A stretch of DNA of 64,000 bases from Paulownia fortunei (taxonomy: Eukaryota; Streptophyta; Magnoliopsida; Lamiales; Paulowniaceae): assembly GCA_019321725.1 (NCBI GenBank), contig CM033109.1, positions 16,399,993 through 16,463,992 on the forward strand, read 5' to 3'. The notes under the pieces were generated by a model. It saw nothing but the letters and a program-made list of their open reading frames with translations. It had not been told where the DNA came from and did not search any database. Shown here in pieces: positions 12,234 to 24,736 of the stretch (position 1 is the first letter of the stretch; each line of letters starts with the position of its first letter). A program made the translations under genes and the position numbers.

Positions 12234-13589
12234 TGTAACACCCCTTAACGTAACTGTAGAGCCTAAACAAGCTAATATAGTTAAGTCAAGAAATATTAAT
12301 TTTTCATCAATATTAGAGTTATGGTTTTAATAAAAATTCTTATTTTTTAGCTATAAGAGAAAGAACTTGAATCGTTTTAAACACACCATATACATATATC
12401 AAAACTGAGTACATCTGTTTACAAAACCATAACAGAGTGGCTTATTTTAAAATAAAATAGAGTTTTCAAAATAAACTACAAAATAGTTCAAAACATGGCA
12501 TATGAACAAATCTCTATCCGACCGCTCTAAAAACTCAGGCAACCTCTAAACCTGTACATTCCACCTGCATCACATGAATGTAATGAGCTAAAGGCTCAGT
12601 AAGATAAAACTGATGCAATAACAAATAACATATATGCACATCTCATAAATCATTAAATGCATTATTCTATTTAATAACTTTCATTCATAAATTATTTTTA
12701 GGGTCTTTGAAGTGTGGTACCTAACTAATAGCAATAGACCATAGTTTTTGGAACCTGTGCATAATGATTGACCAATAAGAGAACTAGTACGGGGCTTCTA
12801 TACTTGGTTTTTCAACCTCAAGTATTAGCCATATTCTATCTCATTCATTATGGCTTTCCTATACCAGTTTTTCAACCTCAAATATTTGTCATCATTTATT
12901 AGGTCCGTCGGTCCCTCCCGCATCCCTTGTCTACCCGACATCAATCAAGTACCATACTTTCTTTTCAAAAGCCTCATTATATTCATAGTCTCATGCTTCA
13001 TAAATCATAAATGCATCAAACGTTACATCATTTGACAAACAATAACAATCACATTAAAACATTAACAAACATTATATGATTCTTGTGATACAGCAAATGA
13101 AAGCTTCAACTTACCTCAAGTCCACTTTGTAGCAAGTGAAAAGACCAATTTCTTTGAAAAATGGGATGTGTTAAAGGCCTAACATAATCAAATTATGTAT
13201 CATTTTGCATACTTTTAGTTCTTAGCTAAAGGCAACATATTTAAAGCAAATATTTAGGCAAATAATCACTTTAGAATGTAACAAGTATAGAGTAATACGA
13301 ATAATTCATTTTATGACCATTCAATACATCAATCTTCATTGACCAAGATACTGAACTTTTCACTGCGAAAAGGCAACTTAAGAAATATGTTAAATCAAGA
13401 AATAAAAGTTTGATCTCATATTTCATGTACTAATGCATGTTAAAGCATAACTAGAGCATATAATAACAATTATTCAAGTTCGTGCAATCATGTTATTTGT
13501 ATGTCATAATTCAATAATACACATTGATTAGATGCATATTAATACAAGATACTTATTATTGGCTATGTAGGAGAGAATTGGGCATTACA
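12234..13589 (-). repeat. Tekay-like LTR, antisense, internally deleted
   Basis: Runs from TGTAACACCCCTTAACG (reverse complement of the LTR end) to GGGCATTACA (reverse complement of the LTR start). At 1356 bp it lacks about 0.9 kb corresponding to roughly 7853-8783 of the full LTR; the junction is near 13190-13215. Both LTR ends are intact. The segment 12850-13035 is the antisense of the 8942-9130 part of the full LTR. Confidence 0.85.
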
Positions 13590-14469
13590 CATATATATTA
13601 ACAAGACCAAGTATAATACTATTTTTTGCAGAATTCCAAAAGGTCGTAACATTTAATGTTGAATGAGAAAACAGATGCGCAGGACAATCATTCAAATTTC
13701 ATGTTATACTCTATTTCCCTTACAAAATCAAAAGCTTAATGTGCAATTGTACTATCTTTCTTCTGGGATGAGGATAGCTTTTAGAATACTTCCACAAGTT
13801 TACACCAAACATTGAGGTTTAAGAAGAAATAGAAAGTCTGATTGGAAGAGATACATAGGATGCAAAAGGCATGTAATTGTTATCTTAGGTATAACTTCAA
13901 ACAGAGTTATATTTTAGCGTGGGATTAGTTCAAACACATAGATGCAAATCTCTTCTTGAAATCTAGACTTGCTCTGCAAAATTAGGCAAGAAGTTTGGCA
14001 TGTTAGAATCTCAAACACATATTTGAATTGTGTGAAATTCACCCATGTGTGCTATTAGCTCAATTGAGACAAAATAAGCATCGACTCAGTAAATAACATA
14101 TATAAGAATGAGCCAAGCTAAATCAATTGCTGTTTTTGGCAATCGAGATGAAATAACAGTTGCGGAGCATAACCATGTGAACTTCATGTGGGAATTCATG
14201 TGCCGCTCAAAATTAGAGGCTTAATGAGCCAATATTCGATAGCTTTTATAATCACCCCCATACATAATTTACAACAAAACTTTATTTTTGCCAAAGTTTA
14301 ACAAGAATTAGATATCAACTCAATGGGAATAGGAGCATACAAGACCAAGAGCGACTTACCTAATCTTGTGTAAAACTTGAATGGGCAAAATATTTTGACT
14401 CAATATTATGTAACAAGCAAAACTCTTCTCAAACTCTACATGCCAAGAGAAATTAAGTGTGAAACTATC
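13590..14469. other. unclassified segment between two antisense LTRs
   Basis: About 880 bp of AT-rich sequence with no long ORF and no match to other parts of the window that I could see. It sits between the LTR start at 13589 and the LTR end at 14470, so it may be old flanking DNA or part of a lost internal region. Confidence 0.4.
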
Positions 14470-14717
14470 TATAATACCCCTTAACCTAACTACAGAACCT
14501 AAATAAGTTGATACAGTTAAGTCAACTAACAAAAGTTTGATCTCATATTTCATGTACCAATGCATGTTAAAAGCATAACTAGAGCATATAATAACAATTA
14601 TTCAAATTCATGCAATCATGCTATTTGTATGCCATAATTCAATAATACACATTGATTAGATGCATATTCATGCAAGATGCTTATTATTGGCTATGTAGGA
14701 GAGAATTGGGCATTATA
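14470..14717 (-). repeat. Tekay-like mini-LTR, ~248 bp, both termini kept
   Basis: Reads TATAATACCCCTTAACC at one end and GGGCATTATA at the other. About 60 bp of LTR end join directly to about 190 bp of LTR start near 14528; everything between is missing. The minus-strand polypurine tract follows at 14718-14732, so this is the 3' LTR of the antisense pol at 14718-16826. Confidence 0.8.
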
Positions 14718-16826
14718 ATCCTTCATTCCTTATAAAAATTTCATCCTCAAAATTTGACGTACCAAATAATTCTGGATACTTTCTATGCATTTCTTCTTCT
14801 CTTTCCCACATAGCCTCTTCTATAGAATGATTCCTCTATAATACTTTAACAAGTCGAATCTTTTTTGTTCTCAACTCTTTTTCCTTTTGATCCAAAATTT
14901 GCACTGATTTCTCTTCATAAGCTAAATCAGGAGTCAATTCCAACGGTTCATAACTCAACACATGAGAAGGGTTTGAAATGTACTTTCTCAATATAGACAC
15001 ATGGAAAACATTGTGAACACTAGAAAATGATGGAGGTAAGGCCACTCTATAAGCTTTATCACCAACTCTTTCGTGAATCTCAAATAGGCCGACATACCTT
15101 GGGCTGAGTTTTTCTTTCTTTCCAAATCTCATAACACCTTTCATGGGAGCTACTTTTAAGAACACATGATCCCCAATGGAAAACTCTAGATCTTTTCTCC
15201 GTTTATCTGCATAACTTTTCTATCTACTCTACGCAATCTTCATTCTCTGTCGTATCTTCTCCACTACCTTAGCAGTATGTTGAACTATTTCTAGACCAAG
15301 TAGGCTTCGTTCTCCAACTTTATCCCAATAAACTGGAGATCTACATTTTCTTCCATACAATGCTTCATAAGGCGCCATTCCAATTGTTGATTGGTAGCTA
15401 TTATTATAAATAAACTCCCCTAATGGAAGCTTTGCATCCTAACTCCCTTGAAAATCTAGCACACAAGCTCTTAACATATCCTATAATATCTGAATAACCC
15501 TCTCTAATTGTCCATCACTTTGTGGATGAAATAATATACTGAATGCAAGTTTTGTTCTCATGACACTGTGTAAGCTCTTCCAAAATGCAGATGTAAACTT
15601 AGGATCTCTGTCAGAACTATTGAAATTGGCACCCCATGTAACCTGACTATCTCTTTAATATATTGTTGAACATACTGGTCCATATTGTATGTGGATTTCA
15701 CTGGAAGAAAATAGGCTGATTTAGTTAATCTATCAACAATCACCCATATAGAATTATACCCTGTTTGTGTTCTAGGTAATCTAAGCACAAATTCCATTGT
15801 AATGTGCTCCTATTTCCACTTTGGAGCCAATAAAGGCTTCAACAACCCTGATGGTCTTTGATGTTCAATCTTAACTTGTTAACAAGTTAGATATTCAGCC
15901 ATAAATTTTGCTATATTTCTCTTCATTTTTGGCCACCAATAATGTTGTTGTAAGTCCTTATACATTTTTTTGCTACCTAGGTGTACTGAGTAAGGAGTAA
16001 TATGAGCTTCTTCTAAAATATCTCCTTTCATGACCTTGTTAAATGGCACACACAGTCTCCCTTTATATTGAATAATCCTATCATTAGTAACAGAGAAGTC
16101 TGGCCTCTTTCCAATCTCAATCATTCTTTTCAATTTACACAAATGCATGTCCACCTTTTGACCTTCTCTGATTCTATCTTGAAGTGCATGTCTCAACACT
16201 AAGGCTGACAACGAACACTATTTCCATTTAGGTACAATTTCAAGCTCTAATCTCTACAAATCCAATAATATTAACTTTTGTATAACAAAAAGAAAAGACA
16301 GAGATTTTCTGCTCAATGCATCTGTAACCACATTCGCTTTACTAGGATGATAGTTGATCACATAATCATAATCCTTCACAAGTTCTAACCATCTTCTTTG
16401 TCTCATATTCAACTCTTTTTGAGTAAAGAAGTACTTCAAACTCTTATGATCTGTGTATATCTTACACTTCTCACCATACAAATAATGTCTCCAAATATTC
16501 AAGGCAAAAACCACAGTAGCAAGTTCCAAATCATGGGTTGGATAATTCTTTTCATATTCCTTCAATTGCCTTGAAGCATAGGCAATAACCTTTTCATTTT
16601 ACATCAAAACAGCACCCAAACTATTTTTTGAAGTATCTTTATACACCACGAATTCACCAATTCCAGTTGGAATGGTAAGAATAGGAGCTGTAGTCAATTT
16701 ATGTTTCAGTTTTTGAAAACTTCTTTCACAAGTATCGGTTCTCAAGAACTTTGCATTCTTTTTTGTCAACATTGTCATTGGAGTTGCTATCTTTGAAGAC
16801 CCCTGAACAAATCATCGATAGATACA
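14718..16826 (-). pseudogene. Tekay-like pol 3' half: RNase H, integrase, C-terminal domain (antisense)
   Basis: Reading from 16826 downwards: RNase H ([20 protein letters not shown], about 16400-16470, and the [13 protein letters not shown] end), the integrase zinc-binding H2C2 region (HLGSKKMYKDLQ to EYLTC, about 15890-16000), the integrase core (MEFVLRLPRTQTGYNSIWVI and IDRLTKS-like segment, 15558-15797), and the C-terminal chromodomain-type tail (RYVGLFEIHERVGDKAYRVALP, 14836-15165). Stops and frameshifts occur between all blocks. Its first residues continue exactly where the plus-strand RT at 12233 stops, suggesting the two were once joined. Confidence 0.85.
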
Positions 16827-16827
16827 A

Positions 16828-18018
16828 CAAAATTTATGGCTGAATATGTAACTTGTCAACAAGTTAAGATTGAAAATCAAAGACCATTAGGGTTGTTGAA
16901 GCCTTTGTTGATTCCAGAGTGGAAATGGGAGCACACAATGGACTTTGTGCTTAGATTACCTAGAACACAAAATGGGTATAATTCCATATGGGTGATTATT
17001 GATAGATTAACTAAATCAGACCATTTTCTTTCAATATAATCCACATACAATATGGACCAATATGCTTAATAGTATATTAAAGAGATAATCAGGTTCATGG
17101 GGTGTCAGTTTTAATAGTGTCCGATAGAGATCTTAAGTTTACATCTACATTTTGGAAGAACTTACACAGTGCCATGAGAACGAAACTTGCATTTAATACA
17201 ACATTTCATCCATAAAGTGATGGGCAATCAGAGAGGGGTTTTCAAATATTAGACGATATGTTAAGAGCTTATGTGCTAGATTTTCAAGGGAGTTGGGATA
17301 TAAAGCTTCCATTAGTAGAGTTTACTTATAATAATAGCTACCAATCAACAATTAGAATGGCACCTTATGAAATATTGTATAGAAGGAAACGTAGATCTCT
17401 AGTTCATTGGGATAAAATTAGAGAACAAAGCTTACTTGGTTCGAAAATAGTTCAACACACCGCTAAGGTAGTGGAAAAGATACGAGAGAGAATGAAGGTC
17501 CCGCAAAGTAGATAGAAAAGTTATGCAGATAAATGGAGAAAAGATCTAGAGTTTTCCATTAGGGATCATGTATTCTTAAAAGTAGATCCCATGAAAAGTG
17601 TCATGAGATTTGGAAAGAAAAAAAAACTCAATCCAAGGTATGGCGGCCCATTCAAGATTCTCGAAAGAGTTGGTGATAAAGTTTACAGAGTGGCCTTACT
17701 TTCGTCATTATCTAGTGTTCACAATGTTTTCCATGTATCTATGTTAAGGAAGTACATTTCAAACCTCACTCATATGTTGAGTTATGAACTATTGGAATTG
17801 ACTCCTGATTTAGCTTATAAAGAAAAACCAGTGCAAATTCTGGATCGGAAGGAAAAAAAAGTTGAGAATAAAAAAGATTCGACTTGTTAAAGTATTGTGC
17901 AGGAATCATTCTATAGAAGAGGCCACGTGGGAAAGAGAAGAAGAAATACAGAGCAAGTATCTGAAATTATTTGATACGTCAAATTTCGAGGATAAAATTT
18001 TTATTAGGAATGAAGGAT
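16828..18018 (+). pseudogene. Tekay-like integrase and C-terminal domain (plus strand)
   Basis: Begins mid-integrase (KFMAEYVTCQQVKIENQRPL, about 16831) and covers the same domains as the antisense copy: MDFVLRLPRTQNGYNSIWVI, a region near 17120-17240 with a frameshift, YNNSYQSTIRMAPYEILYRR (about 17330), and the tail RYGGPFKILERVGDKVYRVAL (17591-17890). A TAG near 17513 and other breaks inactivate it. It ends in a polypurine stretch (about 18005-18018) before the 3' LTR. The integrase N-terminus and RNase H are missing on this strand. Confidence 0.85.
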
Positions 18019-19563
18019 TGTAATGCCCACTTCTCTACTACATAGCCAATAATAAGCATTTTGCATGAATATGCATTTAATTAATGTGTATTATTGAATT
18101 ATGGCATACAAATAGAATGATTGCATGAACTTGAATAATTGTTATTATATGCTCTAGTTATGCTTTAACAAGCATTAGTAAATGAAATATGAGATCAAAC
18201 ATTTTTTTTTATTAACATATTACTTAAGTGACTTTTTGCAGTGAAAAACTCGATATCTCGATTAAAGAAGATTGATGTGTTGAATGGCCATGAAATGAAT
18301 TATTTGTATTACTCCATACTTGTTACATTCTAAAGTTATTATTTGCCTAAATATTTGCATGAAATATGTTACATTTGGCTAAGAACTAAAAGTATGCAAA
18401 ATGGTGCAATTTGATTGGTAGATTGACTAGGTTGCATGAAATCTTTCTAACCCACATTATACTTGAGTATAACACCAAAGAATCAATTGTTTTCATCTCC
18501 CTAGCCCATAAATGTGGCTTTTGGCATGAGAAGACACCAAGCATGATGCAACCAATTATCACTCTCCACTTACCTCTCTTTGAAATGTTAAAGAAGTCAT
18601 TTTAGCCATATTTTCTTATGGAATCTCCTCAAAACGACCGGCCCTCCTTCTCCAAGTTTCTCCTAAATTTCTACACTCTCAAAATTTGAATTGAATCCAT
18701 AGGAATCCATAGAACATAAACTAAAATACGTTTCTACACTTTAAGCTTGAAAATTGTTGATTTTGAAGCTTAATTCCAACTTAATCAAGGTATATTCTTT
18801 TTCAATATTTCTTATGTTGAATTTATAGTATCTTGGATGGTTACATGTTTTATGTTTTTGTATGAATGAAAACTCAAGTGGGATAGACTTGAAATCAAAA
18901 CCAAGCTAGTTAAGCTAGTTTCTAGCAAAATTGATAGCTTTATGAAATATGCCTAATATTATTTGTTTCTAATGGTCTTGTAATGCTTATATTATAATTG
19001 GAAGTGCCTATGAATGATTGTGAACAATAGCAATTAGTTTGCTTAATTGAATGTTATAATCAATTTAAGTTAGAATCGAGTTTACGCCATGTTAATTTGG
19101 ATTGTGTACATATTTGGGGCTACCCTGATAATTATGTTTGAATTATTAGTTATGTAATAGCTGCCCTAAGGTTTAATGTATTGAATTAGTAGTAAACTAT
19201 AAAATATGCATTATTTTTTAGGTTATGTAATTGATATGGAATTGTTTACAAAAAAATTAAAAAGTGTATGTTATTTTAATTAGAATAGATTATGTGCTTT
19301 TTTAAAAGGATATTAAAAGGTAAATGATTTGATTATGATAGGCCTTTAACACATCCTAACTTCCAAAAAGATTGTCCTTTTAACTTATCACAAAGTGGAC
19401 TTGAGGTAAGTTGAAACTTTCATTTATTGTATCACAAGAATCATATAATGTTGTTCATGTTTTAATGTGATTGTCATTATTTGTCAAATGACGTAATATT
19501 TGATGCATTTATGGTTTATGAAGCATAATATTGTTAAGAATATAAGGAGATTTTTTTTCAAAA
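18019..19563 (+). repeat. Tekay-like 3' LTR, truncated
   Basis: Starts TGTAATGCCCAC after the polypurine tract and follows the 5' LTR (7473 on) closely until about 19563, equivalent to about 9015 of the 5' copy. The last 730 or so bases, including the GGGTGTTA end, are missing; AT-rich tandem repeat sequence begins instead. Confidence 0.85.
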
Positions 19564-22500
19564 GGACATACAACTTAATTATTTTAAATAAAACCTTTTA
19601 ATACTATCAAAGGAATTAAAATATATTTACTTTTAAAATAATGAAAATATATTATTTAGTTTTCTATTTTTATCGTATGTTTTTTAATTTTAAATTTTTT
19701 AAACATTTTATATTTTTTAGTTAATGTCCTAGTACAATTTAGCATATACATTTAAACTATTTTTTCTAAAATATTAAAAATATTTTAATAATTAAATCTT
19801 TTAAATCTGCCAAATTGCCCCTAACAATGACAATAAATAAAAATGATTAAAAAATTATGTTTTTATTAGATTTTAGAATATGTATATATTGTTTGATTAC
19901 ACTAAATGAAAAATATTTAATAATATCCCAAAAGAAATGAAATAGATATACTTTAAATTTATTCTTACATATTATTTATTTCTTTATTTAATAGATTTTA
20001 ATTTTTTAGTTTTTAAATCTTTAAATAATTATATTTTGAGTTATTGCGCCAGTCAAATTTGGTATATACATTTAAATGAAATTGCGTAAGATAAAGAAAA
20101 CCTTTAATTATATACTTTCAACATTAATGTATAGGCTTTAGTTACACAAAATTGAAACTATTTAACACTATGTATTAAAATATGTTTACTTGTGAAATAC
20201 TGGAATACAAATTAATTATTTAAATTTTATTGGTAATACTATCTTTTTCTTTTCAAATTTTCAAATATTTTTATTTTTAAGCTGTTGTTCTAGTGAAATT
20301 TAGTATGAACGTTTAAATTAAATTTTATAAAATTTAGAAAAATCTTTACTAATTATACTTTCAAAATTAAACTATTTCAAGATATTTTCAATTATTTATA
20401 GACCAATATCCTAAAGTTAAATAAATTTTACATTTCAACTAAACACTATTTGTGGAACTAAAATGTATTTACTTTTAAAAAATTCAATACGTATAATTAA
20501 TTTTTCGAACACCTCAATTATATTTAGAATTTTAAAATATTCCTATTTTTGAGTTATTGTGCTTGTAAAACTTAGTATTTACTATTGAAATAAATTTAAT
20601 AAAATTAAAAAATTATTTAACTTAAAAATTATTTTAAATCTATTAATTTGCCTCAAACAATAACAATAAAAATGAAGACAAAAAGAAGGCAAAGTACTCC
20701 TCTTACTCTTTCTCTCAATTTATGAGTTATGTTTCAACTTTGTATTTATAACTTAAAGTCATCTTAGTGCACTTAAAAACTTTACTAATTATACTTTTAA
20801 ATTTAAAGTATTTTAAAATGTTTTAATTAATATTGATCAATATTTTAAAGTTAATTTAATTGTATATTTAAACTAAATACTATCTGAGTAAATAAACTAT
20901 GTATAATATAAAATATTCAATAAATACTTTGGAATTTAAATATATTGAATTTTAAAATATTCACTTCACATTATTTATTTTCGTAGTTAGTTTACATTCT
21001 GTTATCTATAACTTTTTCAACATTTTATATTTTGGAGTTATTGTGCTAACAAGATTTTGTATATACTTTTAAATTAAATGTCATAAAATAAAGAGAAACC
21101 TTTAATTTCACTTTCAAAATTGAATTATACACTGTAATTATTTTAAATAAAACCTTTTAATACTATCTAAGGAATTAGAATATATTTACTTTTAAAATAA
21201 TGAATACATATTATTTAGTTTTCTATTTTTATCGTATGTTTTTGAATTTTAAAAATTTCAAATAGTTTGTATGTTTTAGTTAATATCCTAGTACAATTCA
21301 GCATATGCATTTAAACTATTTTTTCTAAAATATCAAAAAATATTTTAGTAAGTAAATCTGCAAATTCCCCCTAACAATGACGATAAATAAAAAAAATTAA
21401 AAAATTATGTTTTTATTAGATTTTAGAATATTTATATATTGTTTGGTTACACTAAATGAAAAATATTTAATAATATCCCAAAAGAACTGAAATAGATATA
21501 CTTTAAATTTGTTTCTTACATATTACTTATTTCTTTATTTAATAGATTTTAATTTTTTAGTTTTTAGAATCTTTAAATATTTATATTTTGGAGTTATTGC
21601 GCGAGTAAAAATTTGGTATATACATTTAAATGAAATAGCGTAAGATAAAGAAAACCTTTAATTATATACTTTCAACATTAATGTATAGGCTTTAATTACT
21701 CAAAATTGAAACTATTTAACACTATCTAGTAAAATATGTTTACTTGTGAAATATTGGAATACAAATTAATTATTTAAATTTTATTCGTAATACTTTCTTT
21801 TTATTTTTAAATTTTCAAATATTTTTATTTTTAAGTTGTTGTGCTAGTGAAATTTAGTATGAACGTTTAAATTAAATTTTATAAAATATAGAAAAATCTT
21901 TACTAATTATACTTTCAAAATTAAACTATTTCAAGATATTTTCAATTATTTATAGACCAATATCCTAAAGTTAAATAAATTTTACATTTCAACCAAACAC
22001 TATTTGTGGAACAAAAATGTATTTACTTTTAAAAAATTCAATACGTATAATTAATATTTCTAAGACCTATCATTTATATTTAGAATTTTAAAATATTCCT
22101 ATTTTTGAGTTATTGTGCTTGTAAAACTTAGTGCTTACTATTGAAATAAATTTAATAAAATTTGAAAATTATTTAACTTAAAAATTATTTTAAATCTATT
22201 AATTTGCCTCAAACAATAACAATAAAAATGAAGACAAAAAGAAGGCAAAGTACTCCTCTTACTCTTTCTCTCAATTTATGAGTTATGTTTCGACTTTGTA
22301 TTTATAATTTAAAGTCATCTTAGTGCACTCAAAATCTTTACTAATTATACTTTTAAATTTAAAGTATTTTAAAATGTTTTAATTAATATTGATCAATATT
22401 TTAAAATTAATTTAATTGTATATTTAAACTAAATACTATCTGAGTAAATAAACTATATATAATATAAAATATTCAATAAATACTTGGAATTTAAATATAT

Positions 22501-23895
22501 TGAATTTTAAAATATTCACTTCACATTATTTATTTTCGTAGTTAGTTTACATTTTGTTATCTATAACTTTTTTAACATTTTATATTTTGGAGTTATTGTG
22601 CTAACAAGATTTTGTATATACTTTTAAATTAAATGTCATAAAATAAAGAGAAACCTTTAATTTCACTTTCAAAATTGAATTATACACTGTAATTATTTTA
22701 AATAAAACTTTTAATACTATCTAAGGAATTAAAATATATTTACTTTTAAAATAATGAATACATATTATTTAGTTTCCTATTTTTATCGTATGTTTTTGAA
22801 TTTTAAAAATTTCAAATATTTGTATTTTTTAGTTAATATCCTAGTACAATTTAGCATATGCATTTAAACTATTTTTTCTAAAATATCCAAAAATATTTTA
22901 GTAAGTAAATCTGCAAATTACCCCTAACAATGACGATAAATAAAAAAAATTAAAAAATTATGTTTTTATTAGATTTTAGAATATTTATATATTGTTTGGT
23001 TACACTAAATGAAAAATATTTAATAATATCCCAAAAGAACTGAAATAGATATACTTTAAATTTGTTTCTTACATATTACTTATTTCTTTATTTAATAGAT
23101 TTTAATTTTTTAGTTTTTAGAATCTTTAAATATTTATATTTGGAGTTATTGCGCGCAAGTAAAATTTGGTATATACATTTAAATGAAATAGCGTAAGATA
23201 AAGAAAACCTTTAATTATATACTTTCAACATTAATGTATAGGCTTTAATCACTCAAAATTGAAACTATTTAACACTATCTAGTAAAATATGTTTACTTGT
23301 GAAATATTGGAATACAAATTAATTATTTAAGTTTTAATTGTAATACTTTTTTTTATTTTTAAGTTGTTGTGCTAGTGAAATTTCTATGAACGTTTAAATT
23401 AAATTTTATAAAATATAGAAAAATATTTACTAATTATACTTTCAAAATTAAACTATTTCAAGATATGAAATTATTTATAGACCATTATCCTAAAGTTAAA
23501 TAAATTTTACATTTCAACCTAAACACTATTTGTGGAACAAAACGTATTTACTTTTAAAAAATTCAATACGTATAATTAATTTTTCTAAGACCTATCATTT
23601 ATATTTAGAATTTTAAAATATTCCTATATTTGAGTTATTGTGCTTGTAAAACTTATTTACTATTGAAATAAATTTAATAAAATTAGAAAATTATTTAAAT
23701 TAAATTGTATATTTAACTAAATACTATCTGAGGAAATAAACTATATATTTATAAAATATTCATAAATACTATAGAATTTAAATATATTGAATTTAAAAAT
23801 ATTCAATATGAGTAATTCATTATTTCAATGTTTGTATGTGTATTTAAATTTTTTTAATATGAATTTTTAATTTTATTTATCATTATACTTTAATA
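19564..23895. repeat. AT-rich higher-order tandem repeat, ~1.56-kb unit
   Basis: The marker TAATTATTTTAAATAAAAC begins at 19576, 21135 and 22690, giving periods of 1559 and 1555 bp; about 2.8 units are present before the gap. Each unit holds several diverged subunits marked by a GAGTTATTGTGCTAGTAAAATTT-like block, near 19717, 20036, 20277, 20546, 21034 and again 21276, spaced about 240-320 bp (one gap of about 490 bp, probably two subunits). The third unit has several small deletions. No coding potential, PBS or terminal repeats were found. It resembles a satellite with higher-order structure; an unusual decayed element is the alternative. Confidence 0.8.
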
Positions 23896-23995
23896 NNNNN
23901 NNNNNNNNNNNNNNNNNNNNNNNNNNNNNNNNNNNNNNNNNNNNNNNNNNNNNNNNNNNNNNNNNNNNNNNNNNNNNNNNNNNNNNNNNNNNNNN
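23896..23995. other. assembly gap (100 N)
   Basis: Exactly 100 N, the usual placeholder for a gap of unknown length. It interrupts the tandem repeat, so the array's true size and right border are unknown. Confidence 0.98.
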
Positions 23996-24736
23996 TTATT
24001 ATGCAAATCCTGTTGACACACCCTGAACAAAAGTTATGTTCTTAGCAAAGAGTTGTGCCCTAAGATGGAAGAAGAAAGGAAGCACAAGGCTAAGGTTCTA
24101 TATGCAAGCATTTTAGAGAGTTTGATATACACTAAGAAGTGTACTCGATCGTACTTATGTTTTGTAGCTAGAATGGTGAGCAGATATTAAAGAAATCCTA
24201 GACCCAATAATTAGGACAAAGGTCAAAAGGATACTTAGATATTTAGAAGGTACAAGTGAACTTGTTTTGTGCTATCATGGGGTAGTTTAAGGGTGACTGG
24301 ATGAGTGAAAATCCACATCGGGATATGCATTTTTATTAGGAGGAGCTGCTATCACTTGGTGTAGCAAAAAAATAGTCTTGTATCTTTTTATCCACCATGA
24401 AAGCGGAGTATGTTTTTTGTAGATCAACAGTCTAAGACTCTATCTGGTTGAGGAGATTCCTTAAGAGTATGTGTGTTACTACGCTTGTTGATGATGCTCT
24501 TGTTGTTTATTATAATAACACGAGTGCTTTGGCATATGCTAAGGGCTGCAAGTATCATGGGAGAAGCAATCATATTGACACCAGATATCACTTCACTAGG
24601 GAGAACATTGTGCTAGGTCAAGTAGTTCTCAGGCATATTCTTACTAACGATATGGTCACTAATCCTTTTACTAATCCTTAGCAAAGAGATCTATTTCAAA
24701 GGCATGCAAGTAGTATGGGACTATATAGGATTTGAT
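23996..24736 (+). pseudogene. copia-B pol C-terminus (RT end / RNase H), degenerate
   Basis: Although frames are broken, the order of copia motifs is clear: an RT-end segment with a VKRILRYLEGTS-like motif (about 24210-24255), a GGAAITWCSKK-like segment (about 24340-24375), the AEYV RNase H motif (about 24400), then WLRRFL, VYYNNTSALAYAKG, HIDTRYHF (about 24440-24600) and the end NPFTNP followed by a QRDLFQRHASSMGL tail to about 24736, separated by a TAG at 24679-24681. It is younger or less decayed near its end (77 codons open from 24448). Confidence 0.8.

Noticed and set aside
19564..23895. CRISPR-like or clustered short repeats
   Set aside because: Repeat units are ~1.56 kb and AT-rich with no regular short spacers, and the window is plant nuclear DNA.
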